This document shows positions 17,835-27,589 of a stretch of DNA of 64,000 nt, piece after piece (the first letter of the stretch is position 1; the number at the start of each line of letters is the position of its first letter). Source of the DNA: Emergencia timonensis (GTDB lineage Bacteria > Bacillota > Clostridia > Peptostreptococcales > Anaerovoracaceae); contig NZ_FLKM01000008.1 in NCBI RefSeq assembly GCF_900086585.1, positions 248,001 to 312,000 of the forward strand, given 5' to 3'. A program made the position numbers and the translations under genes. A model generated the notes under the pieces. That model searched no databases. It was not told the DNA's origin and saw only the letters and a program-made list of their open reading frames with translations.

Positions 17835-17868
17835 ATACAACAATTCATACAGAAATTCGGAGGTACTT

Positions 17869-19209
17869 ATGTCAAGACACATAAGATTATTTCCGGTTCA
17901 AATTCTGGCAATCGGTTTCGGCCTGATTATCTTAATCGGAAGCTTCATGCTCTCTTCGCCCCTGTGCAATAAGAGCGGAGAAAGCATTCCCTTTATCAAC
18001 GGCTTGTTTACATCGACGTCGGCCACATGTGTAACCGGACTGGCAGTTTATGACACGTATACACAGTTCAACTTTTTAGGACAATTCATAATCATACTGC
18101 TCATACAAATTGGCGGCCTTGGATTTATGGGTATGGCGATGACCTTTTCCTTCCTGATTGGAAGCAAGATCACCATATTTCAGCGTTCCCTTTTGATGGA
18201 ATCCATAGGCACACTCCATATTGGAGGCGTAGTAAAAACCATAAGGAGAATGCTCTTTGGTACTTTATTTTTTGAAGGACTGGGAGCATTAATTATTTCC
18301 TTCAAATTCATTCCCAAGGTGGGATTTTGGCAAGGGTTATGGTACGGCATCTTTCATTCCGTATCCTCTTTCTGCAACGCCGGGTTTGATTTACTTGGAA
18401 GATTTGATCCCGGAAGTTCTCTGACACGTTTTTCAGATGATCCGGTTCTGCTCATCACCGTCATGACACTGATTGCCACTGGCGGCATTGGCTTCATCGT
18501 CTGGGGTGACATTGTGGATCACAAATTTCACTTTAGGAAATACGCCCTTCACTCCAAGATCATGTTGTGCTTTACCTTCTTGATGATTTTGCTGGGCGCT
18601 GTGGCCTTCTATTTTATAGAAGGGCCTAACTCCTTTGGACAGATGCCAACGGATGAAAAGATTCTCAATTCATTCTTCGCATCTGTTTCACCGAGAACGG
18701 CAGGCTTTGCTTCTGTGGATTACGCAGATATGTCTACTGCCGGCAGATTTTTGACCATGTTTTTGATGTTTGTGGGAGCCGGTCCCGGATCTACAGGCGG
18801 TGGTATCAAACTGACCACCTTTGCGACATTGTTGCTTTCCATGTACTCTTATGCAAAGCATTATCAGGATTTGAGCATCTTTCGGCGCAGACTGCCTGCT
18901 GAAGCGCAGCGAAAAGCGTTCTCCAGCATTGCCTCTTACGTCATGGCAGTCTTGTTATGCACGTTCTGCCTGTTAGTTGCAAATCCGGCGATTACCGCGG
19001 AAAGCTGTCTCTTTGAGTCGTTGTCAGCCATGGGAACGGTGGGGCTGACGATGGGAATTACCTCTGATTTGGGCACCTTTTCAAAGCTTTGCCTCATCAT
19101 TCTGATGTATTGCGGCAGACTTGGCAGTATCGCAGTCGCTATGGCTATCGCCAGAAGAAAGATTATACCGAAGATCAGTTATCCGGAAGAGAAGATCACA
19201 ATCGGTTAA
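17869..19209 (+). CDS. trkH: TrkH/KtrB-type potassium transporter membrane subunit
   Basis: 446 residues, polytopic. Seen: repeated pore-loop motifs of the TrkH/KtrB family such as STSATCVTGLAVYDTYTQF, SVSSFCNAGFDL, ASVSPRTAGFASVDYADM and LSAMGTVGLTMGI. Known: K+ uptake through a four-repeat channel-like protein, gated by an RCK regulatory ring (next gene). GGAGG precedes the ATG. In operon with arsR and trkA. Confidence 0.92.
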   Translation: MSRHIRLFPVQILAIGFGLIILIGSFMLSSPLCNKSGESIPFINGLFTSTSATCVTGLAVYDTYTQFNFLGQFIIILLIQIGGLGFMGMAMTFSFLIGSKITIFQRSLLMESIGTLHIGGVVKTIRRMLFGTLFFEGLGALIISFKFIPKVGFWQGLWYGIFHSVSSFCNAGFDLLGRFDPGSSLTRFSDDPVLLITVMTLIATGGIGFIVWGDIVDHKFHFRKYALHSKIMLCFTFLMILLGAVAFYFIEGPNSFGQMPTDEKILNSFFASVSPRTAGFASVDYADMSTAGRFLTMFLMFVGAGPGSTGGGIKLTTFATLLLSMYSYAKHYQDLSIFRRRLPAEAQRKAFSSIASYVMAVLLCTFCLLVANPAITAESCLFESLSAMGTVGLTMGITSDLGTFSKLCLIILMYCGRLGSIAVAMAIARRKIIPKISYPEEKITIG

Positions 19210-19230
19210 TGATATAAAGGAGAGAATAAA

Positions 19231-19884
19231 ATGCGTTCCATATTAATTATCGGCCTTGGACGTTTCGGCCGCCATCTGGCAACGAGCCTGGCAGATTTAG
19301 GCAATGAACTGATGGTTATCGATAAAAACGAAGCGGTAGTAAACAAAATAGCGCCTTATGTGACGTCAGCCCAAATCGGCGATTGTACAGATGAAATAGT
19401 ACTCAAGGACTTAGGTGTTGCCAACTTTGATCTATGTTTCGTCTGCATCAGCAACGACCTGGAATCGTCATTGGTCATCACCATGACCTTAAAGGAATTA
19501 GGCGCTCACAAGGTGGTAACAAAGGTCAATCAAGATCTTCACGCTAAGTTTCTTTTACAGAATGGGGCCGACGACGTCATCTATCCAGAACGGGATATGG
19601 CGATTAGAACGGCTATGAAGTACAGCGCTCAAAATGCCTTTGACTATATTGAGCTGAGCAAGCATTATGGTATCTTTGAGATAGCCGCCCCAAAATCTTG
19701 GATTGGCCGTTCGCTGACTGAGATCAATGTAAGAAAAAAATACCACGTTAATGTCATCGCCTATAAGTGCCGCGATCAAATCATGCCCCTTGACAAAGAG
19801 GAGTATTACTTTTCGGAGGATCAGCACTTAATTGTAGCGGGAGACAAGAAAAATTTTCACGAGCTGATAGCAAAAAAATTGTAA
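19231..19884 (+). CDS. trkA: TrkA/KtrA-type RCK regulatory subunit
   Basis: 217 residues. Seen: N-terminal Rossmann RCK_N with GLGRFGRHLATSLADLG and the acidic end of strand 2 (MVIDKNEAVV), DCTDEIVLKDLGV, then an RCK_C domain. Known: binds NAD(H)/nucleotides and gates the membrane subunit. Single RCK copy, as in KtrA. Followed by a terminator. Confidence 0.92.
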   Translation: MRSILIIGLGRFGRHLATSLADLGNELMVIDKNEAVVNKIAPYVTSAQIGDCTDEIVLKDLGVANFDLCFVCISNDLESSLVITMTLKELGAHKVVTKVNQDLHAKFLLQNGADDVIYPERDMAIRTAMKYSAQNAFDYIELSKHYGIFEIAAPKSWIGRSLTEINVRKKYHVNVIAYKCRDQIMPLDKEEYYFSEDQHLIVAGDKKNFHELIAKKL

Positions 19885-19902
19885 TGCCAAAGATAAATAA
19901 GG

Positions 19903-19938
19903 ATAGCCATGGTAGTGACAATCACATGGCTATTTTTA
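19903..19938 (+). terminator. Terminator after trkA
   Basis: ATAGCCATG (19903-19911) / CATGGCTAT (19925-19933) with a T-rich tail. Confidence 0.8.
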
Positions 19939-19976
19939 TTATAATAAAACTTTATTGATTTATCATTTTTTATAAT

Positions 19977-20005
19977 TTTACATTATCATATTGTTGTTTT
20001 ATAAT
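19977..20005 (+). promoter_or_regulatory. Sigma-70-type promoter of the YeiH-like gene
   Basis: TTTACA (19977-19982), 17-bp spacer, TATAAT (20000-20005), 39 bp before the ATG at 20044. Confidence 0.7.
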
Positions 20006-20043
20006 GCTCTTACGATCAATTTTAGAAAGGAACAAAACACAAT

Positions 20044-21069
20044 ATGAATTTACTACGAAAGAACGGACCAGGCATTTCACTTTGCCTCGCCATCGCTGTG
20101 CCTTCATGGTTTCTAGGCGATGTGTTTCCAATCATCGGCGGCGCCGTCATCGCCATTCTCGCCGGCATGCTTGCCGCCTTATTTTTTAAGGATAAGGCCT
20201 CATACGAGCCAGGCATCAAAATCGTATCAAAAAAAGTTCTGCAATGGGCAGTCATTTTATTAGGCTTCGGGATGGACCTCAATATTGTTCTCCAAACGGG
20301 AAAACAATCTCTGCCGATTATCATATGCACGATATCAATTTCGCTGCTTATCGCTTATATTCTTCATAAGGCGATGAAGATTCCCACAAAAACCTCTGCC
20401 TTGATCGGCGTCGGTTCCTCCATCTGCGGCGGATCTGCTATCGCAGCGACAGCTCCCGTCATTGAAGCCGACGAAGAGGAGGTGGCCCAGGCGATTTCAG
20501 TCATCTTCTTTTTTAATGTCCTGGCTGCCCTGCTCTTTCCCACTTTTGGAAAGCTAGTCGGCTTCGACACCGGATCAGGTGAAGCCTTCGGCATCTTTGC
20601 CGGAACTGCTGTCAATGACACTTCGTCCGTCACAGCCACTGCTGCGACCTGGGACAGTATGTGGAACCTGGGGTCAGCTACCTTAGACAAAGCCGTAACT
20701 GTAAAGCTGACCAGAACGCTGGCCATCATTCCCATTACCCTGCTGCTAGGCTACCTGCGTGCGAGGAATGAGGAGAGTGAAAACAAAATAGATTTTAAAC
20801 AGATTTTCCCATTCTTTATTTTGTTTTTTATCGGTGCGTCGATTATCACTACTGTCGCCATTCACTTTGGCGTTCCAGCCGCCTTCTTTACACCAATCAA
20901 AGAATTGAGCAAGTTTTTCATCGTGCTGGCTATGGCTGCAATCGGTTTGAATACTAACATCGTCAAGCTGGTTAAAAACGGCGGTAAACCCATTACCATG
21001 GGGGCCTGCTGCTGGGCTGGCATCACAATCGTCAGCCTCGGTCTGCAAAATTTTCTTGGACTCGTGTAA
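20044..21069 (+). CDS. YeiH-family putative sulfate/sulfite exporter
   Basis: 341 residues with about ten hydrophobic segments. Seen: WAVILLGFGMDLNIVLQTG, VGSSICGGSAIAATAPVIEA, AISVIFFFNVLAALLFP and FAGTAVNDTSSVTA, all diagnostic of the YeiH/UPF0324 family. Known: conserved membrane proteins linked to sulfonate or sulfite export in some bacteria; the substrate here is not shown by context. Monocistronic, with its own promoter and terminator. Confidence 0.85.
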   Translation: MNLLRKNGPGISLCLAIAVPSWFLGDVFPIIGGAVIAILAGMLAALFFKDKASYEPGIKIVSKKVLQWAVILLGFGMDLNIVLQTGKQSLPIIICTISISLLIAYILHKAMKIPTKTSALIGVGSSICGGSAIAATAPVIEADEEEVAQAISVIFFFNVLAALLFPTFGKLVGFDTGSGEAFGIFAGTAVNDTSSVTATAATWDSMWNLGSATLDKAVTVKLTRTLAIIPITLLLGYLRARNEESENKIDFKQIFPFFILFFIGASIITTVAIHFGVPAAFFTPIKELSKFFIVLAMAAIGLNTNIVKLVKNGGKPITMGACCWAGITIVSLGLQNFLGLV

Positions 21070-21136
21070 GATAAAGTTTTCATTATCTTTGTCAATAGAA
21101 CATACCTTGCAAAGCGTCGCTCCTTGCTGGCGACAT

Positions 21137-21176
21137 GAGTGCAGAGGCGCGACGCGACCTCATGCACTCTTTTTTT
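21137..21176 (+). terminator. Terminator after the YeiH-like gene
   Basis: GAGTGCA (21137-21143) with inner GAGG pairs TGCACTC (21163-21169) with inner CCTC, followed by seven T. Confidence 0.8.
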
Positions 21177-21182
21177 GCAATA

Positions 21183-21974
21183 TCACTTTAAGTCGTATAC
21201 CTGCGGCACACGATTCTCGTAGACGGCCAGCTCTCTTCTGATTTCAGATTGATAGGACTTATCGATGTACGAAAAGATCACATCCTCTTTATCTGATGCC
21301 TGTGCCAGCGGCAAACCGCAGGGATCTATAATCTGACTTCTGCCGAAACAATATTTGTTGTACTGGTTGGCAGCTGCCACGTAAAGCTGATGGTTCAGCG
21401 CTGCCCCTCTGACCAGAAGATCCCATTGATCCTGCCGCGGTCTATAAAACATGGCTGGAATCGCCAGCAGGTCGATGTCTTTCAAGGCCAAGGTCCTCAG
21501 ATACTCACAAAACCGCACCTCATAACAGATTGCCACGCCCACCTTGCAGCAGTCAAACTGGAAAATGCCAAAATCTCTTCCGGCGGTCAGATAGTCGGAT
21601 TCCTTTCGATCCGGAACATCGAACAGATGGACTTTGTCATACGTCCCTACCAAATTTCCCTGTCTGTCTATGGCGAGGCAGGTGTTGTAGAGCCTGCCCT
21701 CCTTCCTCTGCGGAAAGGTCCCTGTTACGATGTTGACTCCGTGTTCCCGAGCACAATGGGAAAAGGTTTGGCAGAAAGAACCCTCGAGAGGTTCGCCAAC
21801 TGTATCCCTGTTTTTATATGTTGGGCTTTCGTAGAAAAACTCCGGCAGACAGATGAGATCTGCCTGGCCGTACTGCCGAATTCCCCTTTCAATGAGATCA
21901 ATTGCCCGTCTCAGATTATCTTCTTTATCCGGCGTCCATCCAACCTGGACAGACATCACTCTGACCATACTCAT
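21183..21974 (-). CDS. Nitrilase-superfamily carbon-nitrogen hydrolase, copy 1
   Basis: 263 residues. Seen: the Glu-Lys-Cys triad in ICLPEFFYESPT, GTYDKVHLFDVP and VGVAICYEVRF, plus a DPCGLPLAQA tail. Known: the superfamily cleaves C-N amide bonds (omega-amidase, N-carbamoylputrescine amidase and others). By eye roughly half of the residues match the homologue at 30456-31250, including the shared ending pattern, so they are paralogues. Follows the Crp/Fnr-type regulator by 18 bp. The substrate cannot be assigned. Confidence 0.85.
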   Translation of the reverse strand: MSMVRVMSVQVGWTPDKEDNLRRAIDLIERGIRQYGQADLICLPEFFYESPTYKNRDTVGEPLEGSFCQTFSHCAREHGVNIVTGTFPQRKEGRLYNTCLAIDRQGNLVGTYDKVHLFDVPDRKESDYLTAGRDFGIFQFDCCKVGVAICYEVRFCEYLRTLALKDIDLLAIPAMFYRPRQDQWDLLVRGAALNHQLYVAAANQYNKYCFGRSQIIDPCGLPLAQASDKEDVIFSYIDKSYQSEIRRELAVYENRVPQVYDLK

Positions 21975-21992
21975 TTTACATCTCCTCTGTTC

Positions 21993-22676
21993 CTACTCTA
22001 TTTGCATCAGTGATACTTTTTCCGCTAAGGCTTTGTAGTTGCTGACCCGCATCCGGCCGCGTTCTCTATCAATCCAGCCGGCCTCGTCAAAGTGTTTGAT
22101 GACGCGGGACAGATGGCGGTAACTGGTTCCCAGATACTGGGCGAGATCTGTCAAAGACACTCTGACCCAATTTCCTCTGCCCACTTCCCCCTCCTTTTCA
22201 AGGAGATAGGCCGCCATTCTGTTTTCCAACGGATAAGTCTGTGTCGCCACAAGCTTGCTCACACTGCGGAGCATTTTTTCTGCAATCAGCTTGCTCAGAT
22301 TTCGCAGGAACACTGCATCAGAAAGAATCAAACTGCCGTGCTCTTGAAAAGACAATGCCAGGCAGACGGACGGTTCTACAGCCTGGATGGATTGAGACTG
22401 GGTGCGGATACCGAGAAATTCCAGTTCTCCCAGGATGTCTCCTGCCTCGTAATATTGAGCGAGAGAAACATTGCCGTCCTGATGAATCATATACAGTTTC
22501 ACCTTCCCTTTTACCAGAAAATACAGCCGTTCAGGAGGCATCAATTCTTCACAGATGTATTCCCCTTTTTCAAAGACATGTACTTCCAGAAACTCTTCTA
22601 TCGGCGCGGAAAACAACTGTTGAATGGGATATTTCGCAATATACTGCCGTCTCACCATCTCATCGTTGATCTTCAT
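21993..22676 (-). CDS. Crp/Fnr-family transcriptional regulator
   Basis: 227 residues. Seen: cyclic-nucleotide-binding-like beta barrel (YICEELMPPERLYFLVKGKV) and a C-terminal HTH (VSLTDLAQYLGTSYRHLSRVIKHFDEAGWI). No N-terminal Cys cluster, so not an iron-sulfur FNR. Co-directional with nitrilase copy 1 and divergent from psuK; either could be its target. Between it and psuK, TGTCCTA and TAAGGACA form a loose inverted repeat that may be an operator. Confidence 0.88.
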   Translation of the reverse strand: MKINDEMVRRQYIAKYPIQQLFSAPIEEFLEVHVFEKGEYICEELMPPERLYFLVKGKVKLYMIHQDGNVSLAQYYEAGDILGELEFLGIRTQSQSIQAVEPSVCLALSFQEHGSLILSDAVFLRNLSKLIAEKMLRSVSKLVATQTYPLENRMAAYLLEKEGEVGRGNWVRVSLTDLAQYLGTSYRHLSRVIKHFDEAGWIDRERGRMRVSNYKALAEKVSLMQIE

Positions 22677-22800
22677 CTCTTTTGCCCCTTCCTATCTTTC
22701 TGTTCTCATTATGCCATATGTCCTATTTTTTCGCAATCCTCTTTGCTATACTAAGGACAAGAAAGGCGCCCCATCGGCCGCCTGTACAGGAGGATTTTAT

Positions 22801-23739
22801 ATGAACGCAAAACCTTACGTCGTCGGCGTGGGCGCTGTCAATGTGGATGTCATGGGACGGAGCAAAAGGTCTCTGGTATCCGAGGACTCCAATCCGGGAC
22901 AGATCAAAATTTCCATCGGCGGCGCAACCCATAACGCCAGCGAAAATGCATGCCGCCTGGGTCTTCCAGTCAATTTCATCACCGCGACGGGAGATGATTA
23001 TTTTGGCACGCTGATTCGCACGGCCTGCGAAAGTGCGGGTCTGTCTACAGAACATTTCTTTGCTTTTCCCGGACAGATCAGCTCCACCTATATGTCGATT
23101 CACGAGCCAGATGGTGAGATGAATATCGCAGTATCGGACATGAATGTACTGCAAAGTCTTTCGCCGGCTCATCTGAAGCAAAAAGGTGAATTGCTGGAAA
23201 ATGCGGCAGCGATCACCTTTGATACTGGTCTTCCTCAAGAGACCATCAACTATCTCCTTCAGACATACTGCAGCAAAACGGCCGTCTTTGCTGATCCTGT
23301 ATCCACCACCTATGCCGAAAAACTGGTCGGCCGCCTTGAAGGCATCCATACGCTGAAGCCCAACCTGCTGGAAGCGGAAGTGTTGTCAGGTGTGAAGATT
23401 CGCACCTTCGGCGACCTGCAGGAGGCTGCAGACCGCATCATCGACTGTGGAGTCAGACGTGTCTTTATCAGTCTGGGCAAAAACGGGGTCTATTACCGGG
23501 ATCATTCAGGTACAGCAAAACATCGTCAGCCACGGCCTTTGGATCAGATTGCCAACGCAACAGGCGCTGGCGATGCTTTCCTGGGAGGACTTCTCTATGC
23601 CTACTTGCACGATCTCAATATCGATGAGACCCTGACGGCCGCTATGACCGTTTCGACGCTGGCCATACTCAGTGAGCAGACCATCAATCCACAGATGTCT
23701 GAATCACTGCTAAAAGAGACTATTTTACAAAATATATAA
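22801..23739 (+). CDS. psuK: Pseudouridine kinase (PfkB family)
   Basis: 312 residues from ATG 22801 with AGGAGG upstream; the longer open frame lacks a site. Seen: PfkB signatures GGATHNASENACRLGLPV near the start and NATGAGDAFLGGLLYAYL (anion hole and catalytic Asp) near the end. Known: phosphorylates pseudouridine to the 5'-phosphate. The call rests on its place 15 bp before psuG. Confidence 0.88.
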   Translation: MNAKPYVVGVGAVNVDVMGRSKRSLVSEDSNPGQIKISIGGATHNASENACRLGLPVNFITATGDDYFGTLIRTACESAGLSTEHFFAFPGQISSTYMSIHEPDGEMNIAVSDMNVLQSLSPAHLKQKGELLENAAAITFDTGLPQETINYLLQTYCSKTAVFADPVSTTYAEKLVGRLEGIHTLKPNLLEAEVLSGVKIRTFGDLQEAADRIIDCGVRRVFISLGKNGVYYRDHSGTAKHRQPRPLDQIANATGAGDAFLGGLLYAYLHDLNIDETLTAAMTVSTLAILSEQTINPQMSESLLKETILQNI

Positions 23740-23754
23740 AGAGAGGTAAATGAA

Positions 23755-24666
23755 ATGAACGAATATTTATGTATCACGGAAGAAGTGAAAGCTGCTCTGG
23801 AAGCAAAAAGACCGGTGGTAGCACTGGAGTCCACCATTCTTTCCCACGGCATGCCCTACCCGGAAAATCTGGAGTTTTCTCATAAAGTTGAGGAGATCAT
23901 CCGTGCAGAAGGCGCCATTCCGGCAACCACTGCAATCATCGGCGGAAAACTACGGGTGGGTCTGACAGCAGAAGAACTGGAAATCATGTGCCGGGCAGAA
24001 AACGTCGCCAAGGTCAGCCGCCGAGATGTAGCGATCTGTCTGGCAACGGGCCAGACTGGCGCCACCACCGTAGCAACCACCATGATGCTGGCAGAAATGG
24101 CGGGCATCCGCTTCTTCGCTACAGGCGGCATCGGCGGCGTTCACCGCGGAGCGGAAACCACCATGGATATCTCTGCCGATCTGCAGGAACTGGCAAATAC
24201 ACCAGTAGCAGTTATCTGCGCCGGCGCGAAAAGTCTCTTAGACATCGGTCTGACGCTAGAATACTTAGAGACCATGGGTGTGCCTGTCATCGGTCTGAGG
24301 ACAGATGACTTCCCTGCCTTCTACTGCAGGAAGAGCGGCTACAGCGTGGACTACAATGCCCCTGACGAAGAAACTGTAGCAAAAGTTATGAAGGCCAAAT
24401 GGGATCTGGGTCTGAAAGGCGGCTCCGTGATTGCCAACCCGATTCCAAAAGAATACGAACTGGACTACGATGAAATGGAAGCGGTTATCAATAAGGCGCT
24501 GAAAGCCGCCCAGGAAGAAGGCATCCACGGCAAAGCGACGACACCGTTCCTTCTCGCTCACATTAAAGAATTTACAGACGGCGTGTCCCTGGCTTCTAAC
24601 CTGCAGCTAGCCTATCACAATGCAAAAGAGGCGGCAAAAATTGCTGTGGCTTACAGTAAGATGTAA
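23755..24666 (+). CDS. psuG: Pseudouridine-5'-phosphate glycosidase
   Basis: 303 residues, usual length. Seen: [18 protein letters not shown] at the start, [35 protein letters not shown] and [20 protein letters not shown]. Known: splits pseudouridine-5'-phosphate to uracil and ribose-5-phosphate, with catalytic Lys and metal-binding Asp. With psuK it salvages modified nucleoside from RNA breakdown. A terminator follows. Confidence 0.95.
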   Translation: MNEYLCITEEVKAALEAKRPVVALESTILSHGMPYPENLEFSHKVEEIIRAEGAIPATTAIIGGKLRVGLTAEELEIMCRAENVAKVSRRDVAICLATGQTGATTVATTMMLAEMAGIRFFATGGIGGVHRGAETTMDISADLQELANTPVAVICAGAKSLLDIGLTLEYLETMGVPVIGLRTDDFPAFYCRKSGYSVDYNAPDEETVAKVMKAKWDLGLKGGSVIANPIPKEYELDYDEMEAVINKALKAAQEEGIHGKATTPFLLAHIKEFTDGVSLASNLQLAYHNAKEAAKIAVAYSKM

Positions 24667-24693
24667 CACGTGTTTATTTACACCAAATAACAG

Positions 24694-24737
24694 AAAGCGT
24701 AAAGGCAGAGTATAGAAACCCTATCTTTACGCTTTTT
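24694..24737 (+). terminator. Terminator after psuG
   Basis: AAAGCGTAAAG (24694-24704) / CTTTACGCTTT (24725-24735), then TT. Confidence 0.8.
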
Positions 24738-24783
24738 GTGTTTTCTGCGGTTTATTGGCTAATTCTGGTAATAGGCCTACTGT

Positions 24784-25020
24784 TTACTTATGCTGAAGTA
24801 ATCTTTTTTTAGAGGCTTTAAACTTATATAAATACCGGTTCGTATATATTACTGCTATAATCAGTATACCGAAAGATCCACCACAGCAAAAGGATGCTAT
24901 CGCTTCTGCAGTCCCACTATCGGCCAACCCCGAAGTTTCTAGCACAATAAAAATAGTAAATGTTACTACACCTATCCACGAAAAGAAGTGAGAAAAGTAT
25001 TTTTTGCCATGATTAGACAC
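24784..25020 (-). CDS. Small hypothetical membrane protein
   Basis: 78 residues with two predicted membrane segments (WIGVVTFTIFIVLE and GGSFGILIIAVIY) and a basic C-terminus ending KFKASKKRLLQHK. The start is a GTG at 25020 without a clear ribosome site, so gene status is uncertain. I do not recognise the family. It lies between psuG and a decayed VOC gene. Confidence 0.4.
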   Translation of the reverse strand: MSNHGKKYFSHFFSWIGVVTFTIFIVLETSGLADSGTAEAIASFCCGGSFGILIIAVIYTNRYLYKFKASKKRLLQHK

Positions 25021-25062
25021 GCCGTGTCTACCTGATAATTTTTAATTTACCGGACGCACCTC

Positions 25063-25342
25063 AGATCAGCAAACTTCTAATCTATGCTTTACTGGTGCTG
25101 CCGATTTCAAGCAAGTTTCCCTCCGGGTGCAACATAAAAGTTGCGGATGCCGAAAAAGAAAGTCATAGGTTCTCCTTCTGAAGTTTACACTCGACTTTGA
25201 TAGTCGCGCATATTCTGCATCCACATCGGCAAAAGAGGGCGCTTGCCGTCTCAAACTCAGCAAAATTGCCGTTAGCCCACACCGTATGAAAGTCTAGGGT
25301 GTCTCTGTAAAGATGAACCATATGATCTATACCACCCACAAT
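25063..25342 (-). pseudogene. Frameshifted VOC/glyoxalase-family remnant
   Basis: Pieces in different frames line up with a small VOC protein: VGGIDHMVHLYRDTLDFH, then TVWANGNFAEFETASALF, then FADVDAEYARLSK, then EPMTFFFGIRNF, and finally HPEGNLLEIGSTSKA before a stop. At least two or three frameshifts and probably a small deletion are needed. No complete frame remains. Confidence 0.65.
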
Positions 25343-25406
25343 TATAATTTATTAAAGTTATTATACAGTGGTTTAATATTGTTGGCAGCCCAAACCCGTT
25401 TCCCTT

Positions 25407-27434
25407 TTATAGTCTTCTGCGTTTCAAGTACTGTAAGCCTGCTGCTGTAATCTCTGTGCCCCGGCGGCCTTTATTGACTTCCACTAGTCCCATCCCTTCT
25501 AAATTCTTCAATATAAAACGGATATCCTGTTCTGCAATTTTGCAACCATTTGTCAGCAGGTTGTCATGGAGATTTTTTCGTCCTGCCGGCTGACCGTCGC
25601 TATTAAATTTTGCCACAGCTGCAAGCACCGTCTCCTTTCTTTTGTCTAAGGAGAAGTCAATCCTCGGGTTAACTGCTCCAAAGTCACGAATATGCTCCGG
25701 TACGTCTTTCAGCATAATCTTTTCATCAGAGAGCTGGTACATGTATTCAATACAATTGTGCAATTCGCGAATATTCCCCGGCCAGGAATAAGCCTTGAGC
25801 ACCTTGAGAATTTTCGGCGTTAATTGCTTTTCCCCGCCAAAATCCTGCAGAAAAGCCTCGACTAAAAGGGGAATATCCTCTTTCCTCTCTCTTAGGGGCG
25901 GCAATGGCAAGGGCAACACGTTAATTCGATAATACAAATCCTCACGAAATAGCCCTTCGCAGGCTAGCTGCAGCAGATTTTTATTGGTGGCAGCAATAAC
26001 ACGTACATCCACTTTAATCACATTGACACCACCGATGCGCATGACCTCCCGTTCCATCAATACGCGGAGCAGCTTTGCCTGCAGTTCGTAGGGCATTTCG
26101 CCAATTTCATCTAAAAAAATCGTGCCTTTCTCTGCTATTTCAAAGAGTCCCAGCTTGCCCCCCTTTTTCGCTCCGGTAAAGGCCCCCTCTTCATAACCGA
26201 ACAGTTCCGATTCCAGCAAAGAAGCCGCTAGTGCGGAACAGTTAACTGCAATAAAGGCTTCCTTTGCTCTGCTAGAACCGTTGTGAATCGCCTGCGCAAA
26301 GACTTCTTTCCCTGTACCGCTTTCTCCCGTTATCAACACTGTGCTAGCGCTCCCAGCCATCTTTGCTGCGACTTTCTTCAGATCCTGAATGACTTTGCTG
26401 TCACCGAGAATGCTTTCCATCGTGTATTTGGCCACATGGCCGCGAGGAATTAATTTTGATTTTAATTGGTTTCGTTCATTCTCCAGCTCCATATACTTCT
26501 GACCAAAAATGACGATACCGACGAGCAGTCCCTCGTCACTATAGATGCCATACTTGTTGATTACGTAGGTAATATGGCGGATTGTAACCAGTTCGTTCGT
26601 CACAGCTTCTTTCCGCTCTATGATATCCTGAATGTGAATTTCTGGAAAAATTTCACTGATGTTTTTTCCAAGAACCGCCTTTTTCTTTATTCCAAAGTTT
26701 CGTTCACTTGCACCGTTATATTCTGTAATATAACCTGTGAGGTCGGTAGCAATGATGCTGTCGTTGGTAAAGTGTAAGATAGTTCGCAGTTGTTTTTTTA
26801 TATCGCTGGAATCACTGAGCATCTGGCTAATACCATAATCAGCATAGACGATTTCTTTTTTATACGCATCTAATATCTGATAGAGTTTTCGGCTGGACAG
26901 TCCTAATATTGCTCCGATATCCGCAATTGTTGAAAGGTCGATGATTCTGTCACCAATATCGATGATCTCTTTAATAAATGCAGGAATACGCTCCGTTTTT
27001 CCAGCAATCACCGCGGTCTTAATTCCAGAGGGGCCTTCATCGTAAGGAGAATACGTGTTGTAAGGAATCAGTTTCAAATTTTTAATGCCCAGTTCGTATA
27101 GCTTTGACACACACTCCACAGCAATTTCATGAAAATTACTGACAAAGAAAATTTCACGTTCCTTGTCGATTCGTTTTAACTTCTCAAATCCTTCTTTTGT
27201 AAAGGTTCGCCTCATAACGATCGTCTCTACCTGGTGTCTGTTCAGCCGCTTCACGTGCTCGTATAAAATGTTAGAGGAAGTCACAATCAAATCGCCATCA
27301 AAATTCAGCTCCTGAGAATTGTTTTCAATATAATAATTTTCTATTTCCGCTAAACCTTCAAATATTCCCTTCAGATATTCACAATAATACTCGCTGATTC
27401 CCTTGTATAGCGCTACTACCATAATTCTCTTCAT
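25407..27434 (-). CDS. PrpR-type sigma-54-dependent activator
   Basis: 675 residues. Seen: an N-terminal PrpR_N-like sensor ([18 protein letters not shown]), a PAS domain ([21 protein letters not shown] cut short here), AAA+ with [33 protein letters not shown], and an unusual winged-helix C-terminus ([19 protein letters not shown]) in place of a Fis helix. Known: PrpR_N domains bind organic acids or similar ligands. It follows the nitrilase-creatininase-rraA-nhaC operon, which has a clear sigma-54 promoter, so it is the likely activator. Its own transcription appears to start inside the hairpin element at 27481-27540. Confidence 0.88.
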   Translation of the reverse strand: MKRIMVVALYKGISEYYCEYLKGIFEGLAEIENYYIENNSQELNFDGDLIVTSSNILYEHVKRLNRHQVETIVMRRTFTKEGFEKLKRIDKEREIFFVSNFHEIAVECVSKLYELGIKNLKLIPYNTYSPYDEGPSGIKTAVIAGKTERIPAFIKEIIDIGDRIIDLSTIADIGAILGLSSRKLYQILDAYKKEIVYADYGISQMLSDSSDIKKQLRTILHFTNDSIIATDLTGYITEYNGASERNFGIKKKAVLGKNISEIFPEIHIQDIIERKEAVTNELVTIRHITYVINKYGIYSDEGLLVGIVIFGQKYMELENERNQLKSKLIPRGHVAKYTMESILGDSKVIQDLKKVAAKMAGSASTVLITGESGTGKEVFAQAIHNGSSRAKEAFIAVNCSALAASLLESELFGYEEGAFTGAKKGGKLGLFEIAEKGTIFLDEIGEMPYELQAKLLRVLMEREVMRIGGVNVIKVDVRVIAATNKNLLQLACEGLFREDLYYRINVLPLPLPPLRERKEDIPLLVEAFLQDFGGEKQLTPKILKVLKAYSWPGNIRELHNCIEYMYQLSDEKIMLKDVPEHIRDFGAVNPRIDFSLDKRKETVLAAVAKFNSDGQPAGRKNLHDNLLTNGCKIAEQDIRFILKNLEGMGLVEVNKGRRGTEITAAGLQYLKRRRL

Positions 27435-27480
27435 CGTTTTTCCCTTTCCACACTTTTCTTATATAATTACAATCGGATGT

Positions 27481-27540
27481 CGTGATTCAATGGTCCCTTC
27501 CCTGCGATGAAATCGTAAGATCGTGGAACCATTATACAAC
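27481..27540 (-). repeat. Single dispersed copy of the promoter/hairpin element
   Basis: Matches the units at 52199-52529: GTGATTCAATGG, inner stem CGAT-GAA-ATCG, then GATCGTGGAACCATTATA on the plus strand. On the minus strand TATAAT (27531-27536 complement) is placed to start transcription about 90 nt before the sigma-54 activator gene, with the hairpin in the leader. Confidence 0.7.
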
Positions 27541-27576
27541 AAAGACGGCCGCCAGGGAAAGTTTCTGACGGCCGTC
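27541..27576 (-). terminator. Terminator after nhaC
   Basis: GACGGCCGCCA (27544-27554) pairs with TGACGGCCGTC (27566-27576) through one wobble; on the minus strand TTTGTTG follows. It separates the nhaC operon from the regulator. Confidence 0.75.
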
Positions 27577-27589
27577 CCGTATGTTTTTT

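Noticed and set aside
22092..22754. 220-codon plus-strand frame opposite the Crp/Fnr gene
   Set aside because: Antisense shadow; the minus-strand gene has clear domains.
27421..27480. -35 box for the sigma-54 activator promoter in the hairpin element
   Set aside because: The hexamer 17 bp upstream of TATAAT reads TTCCCT and lies in the nhaC terminator; only the -10 element is supported.
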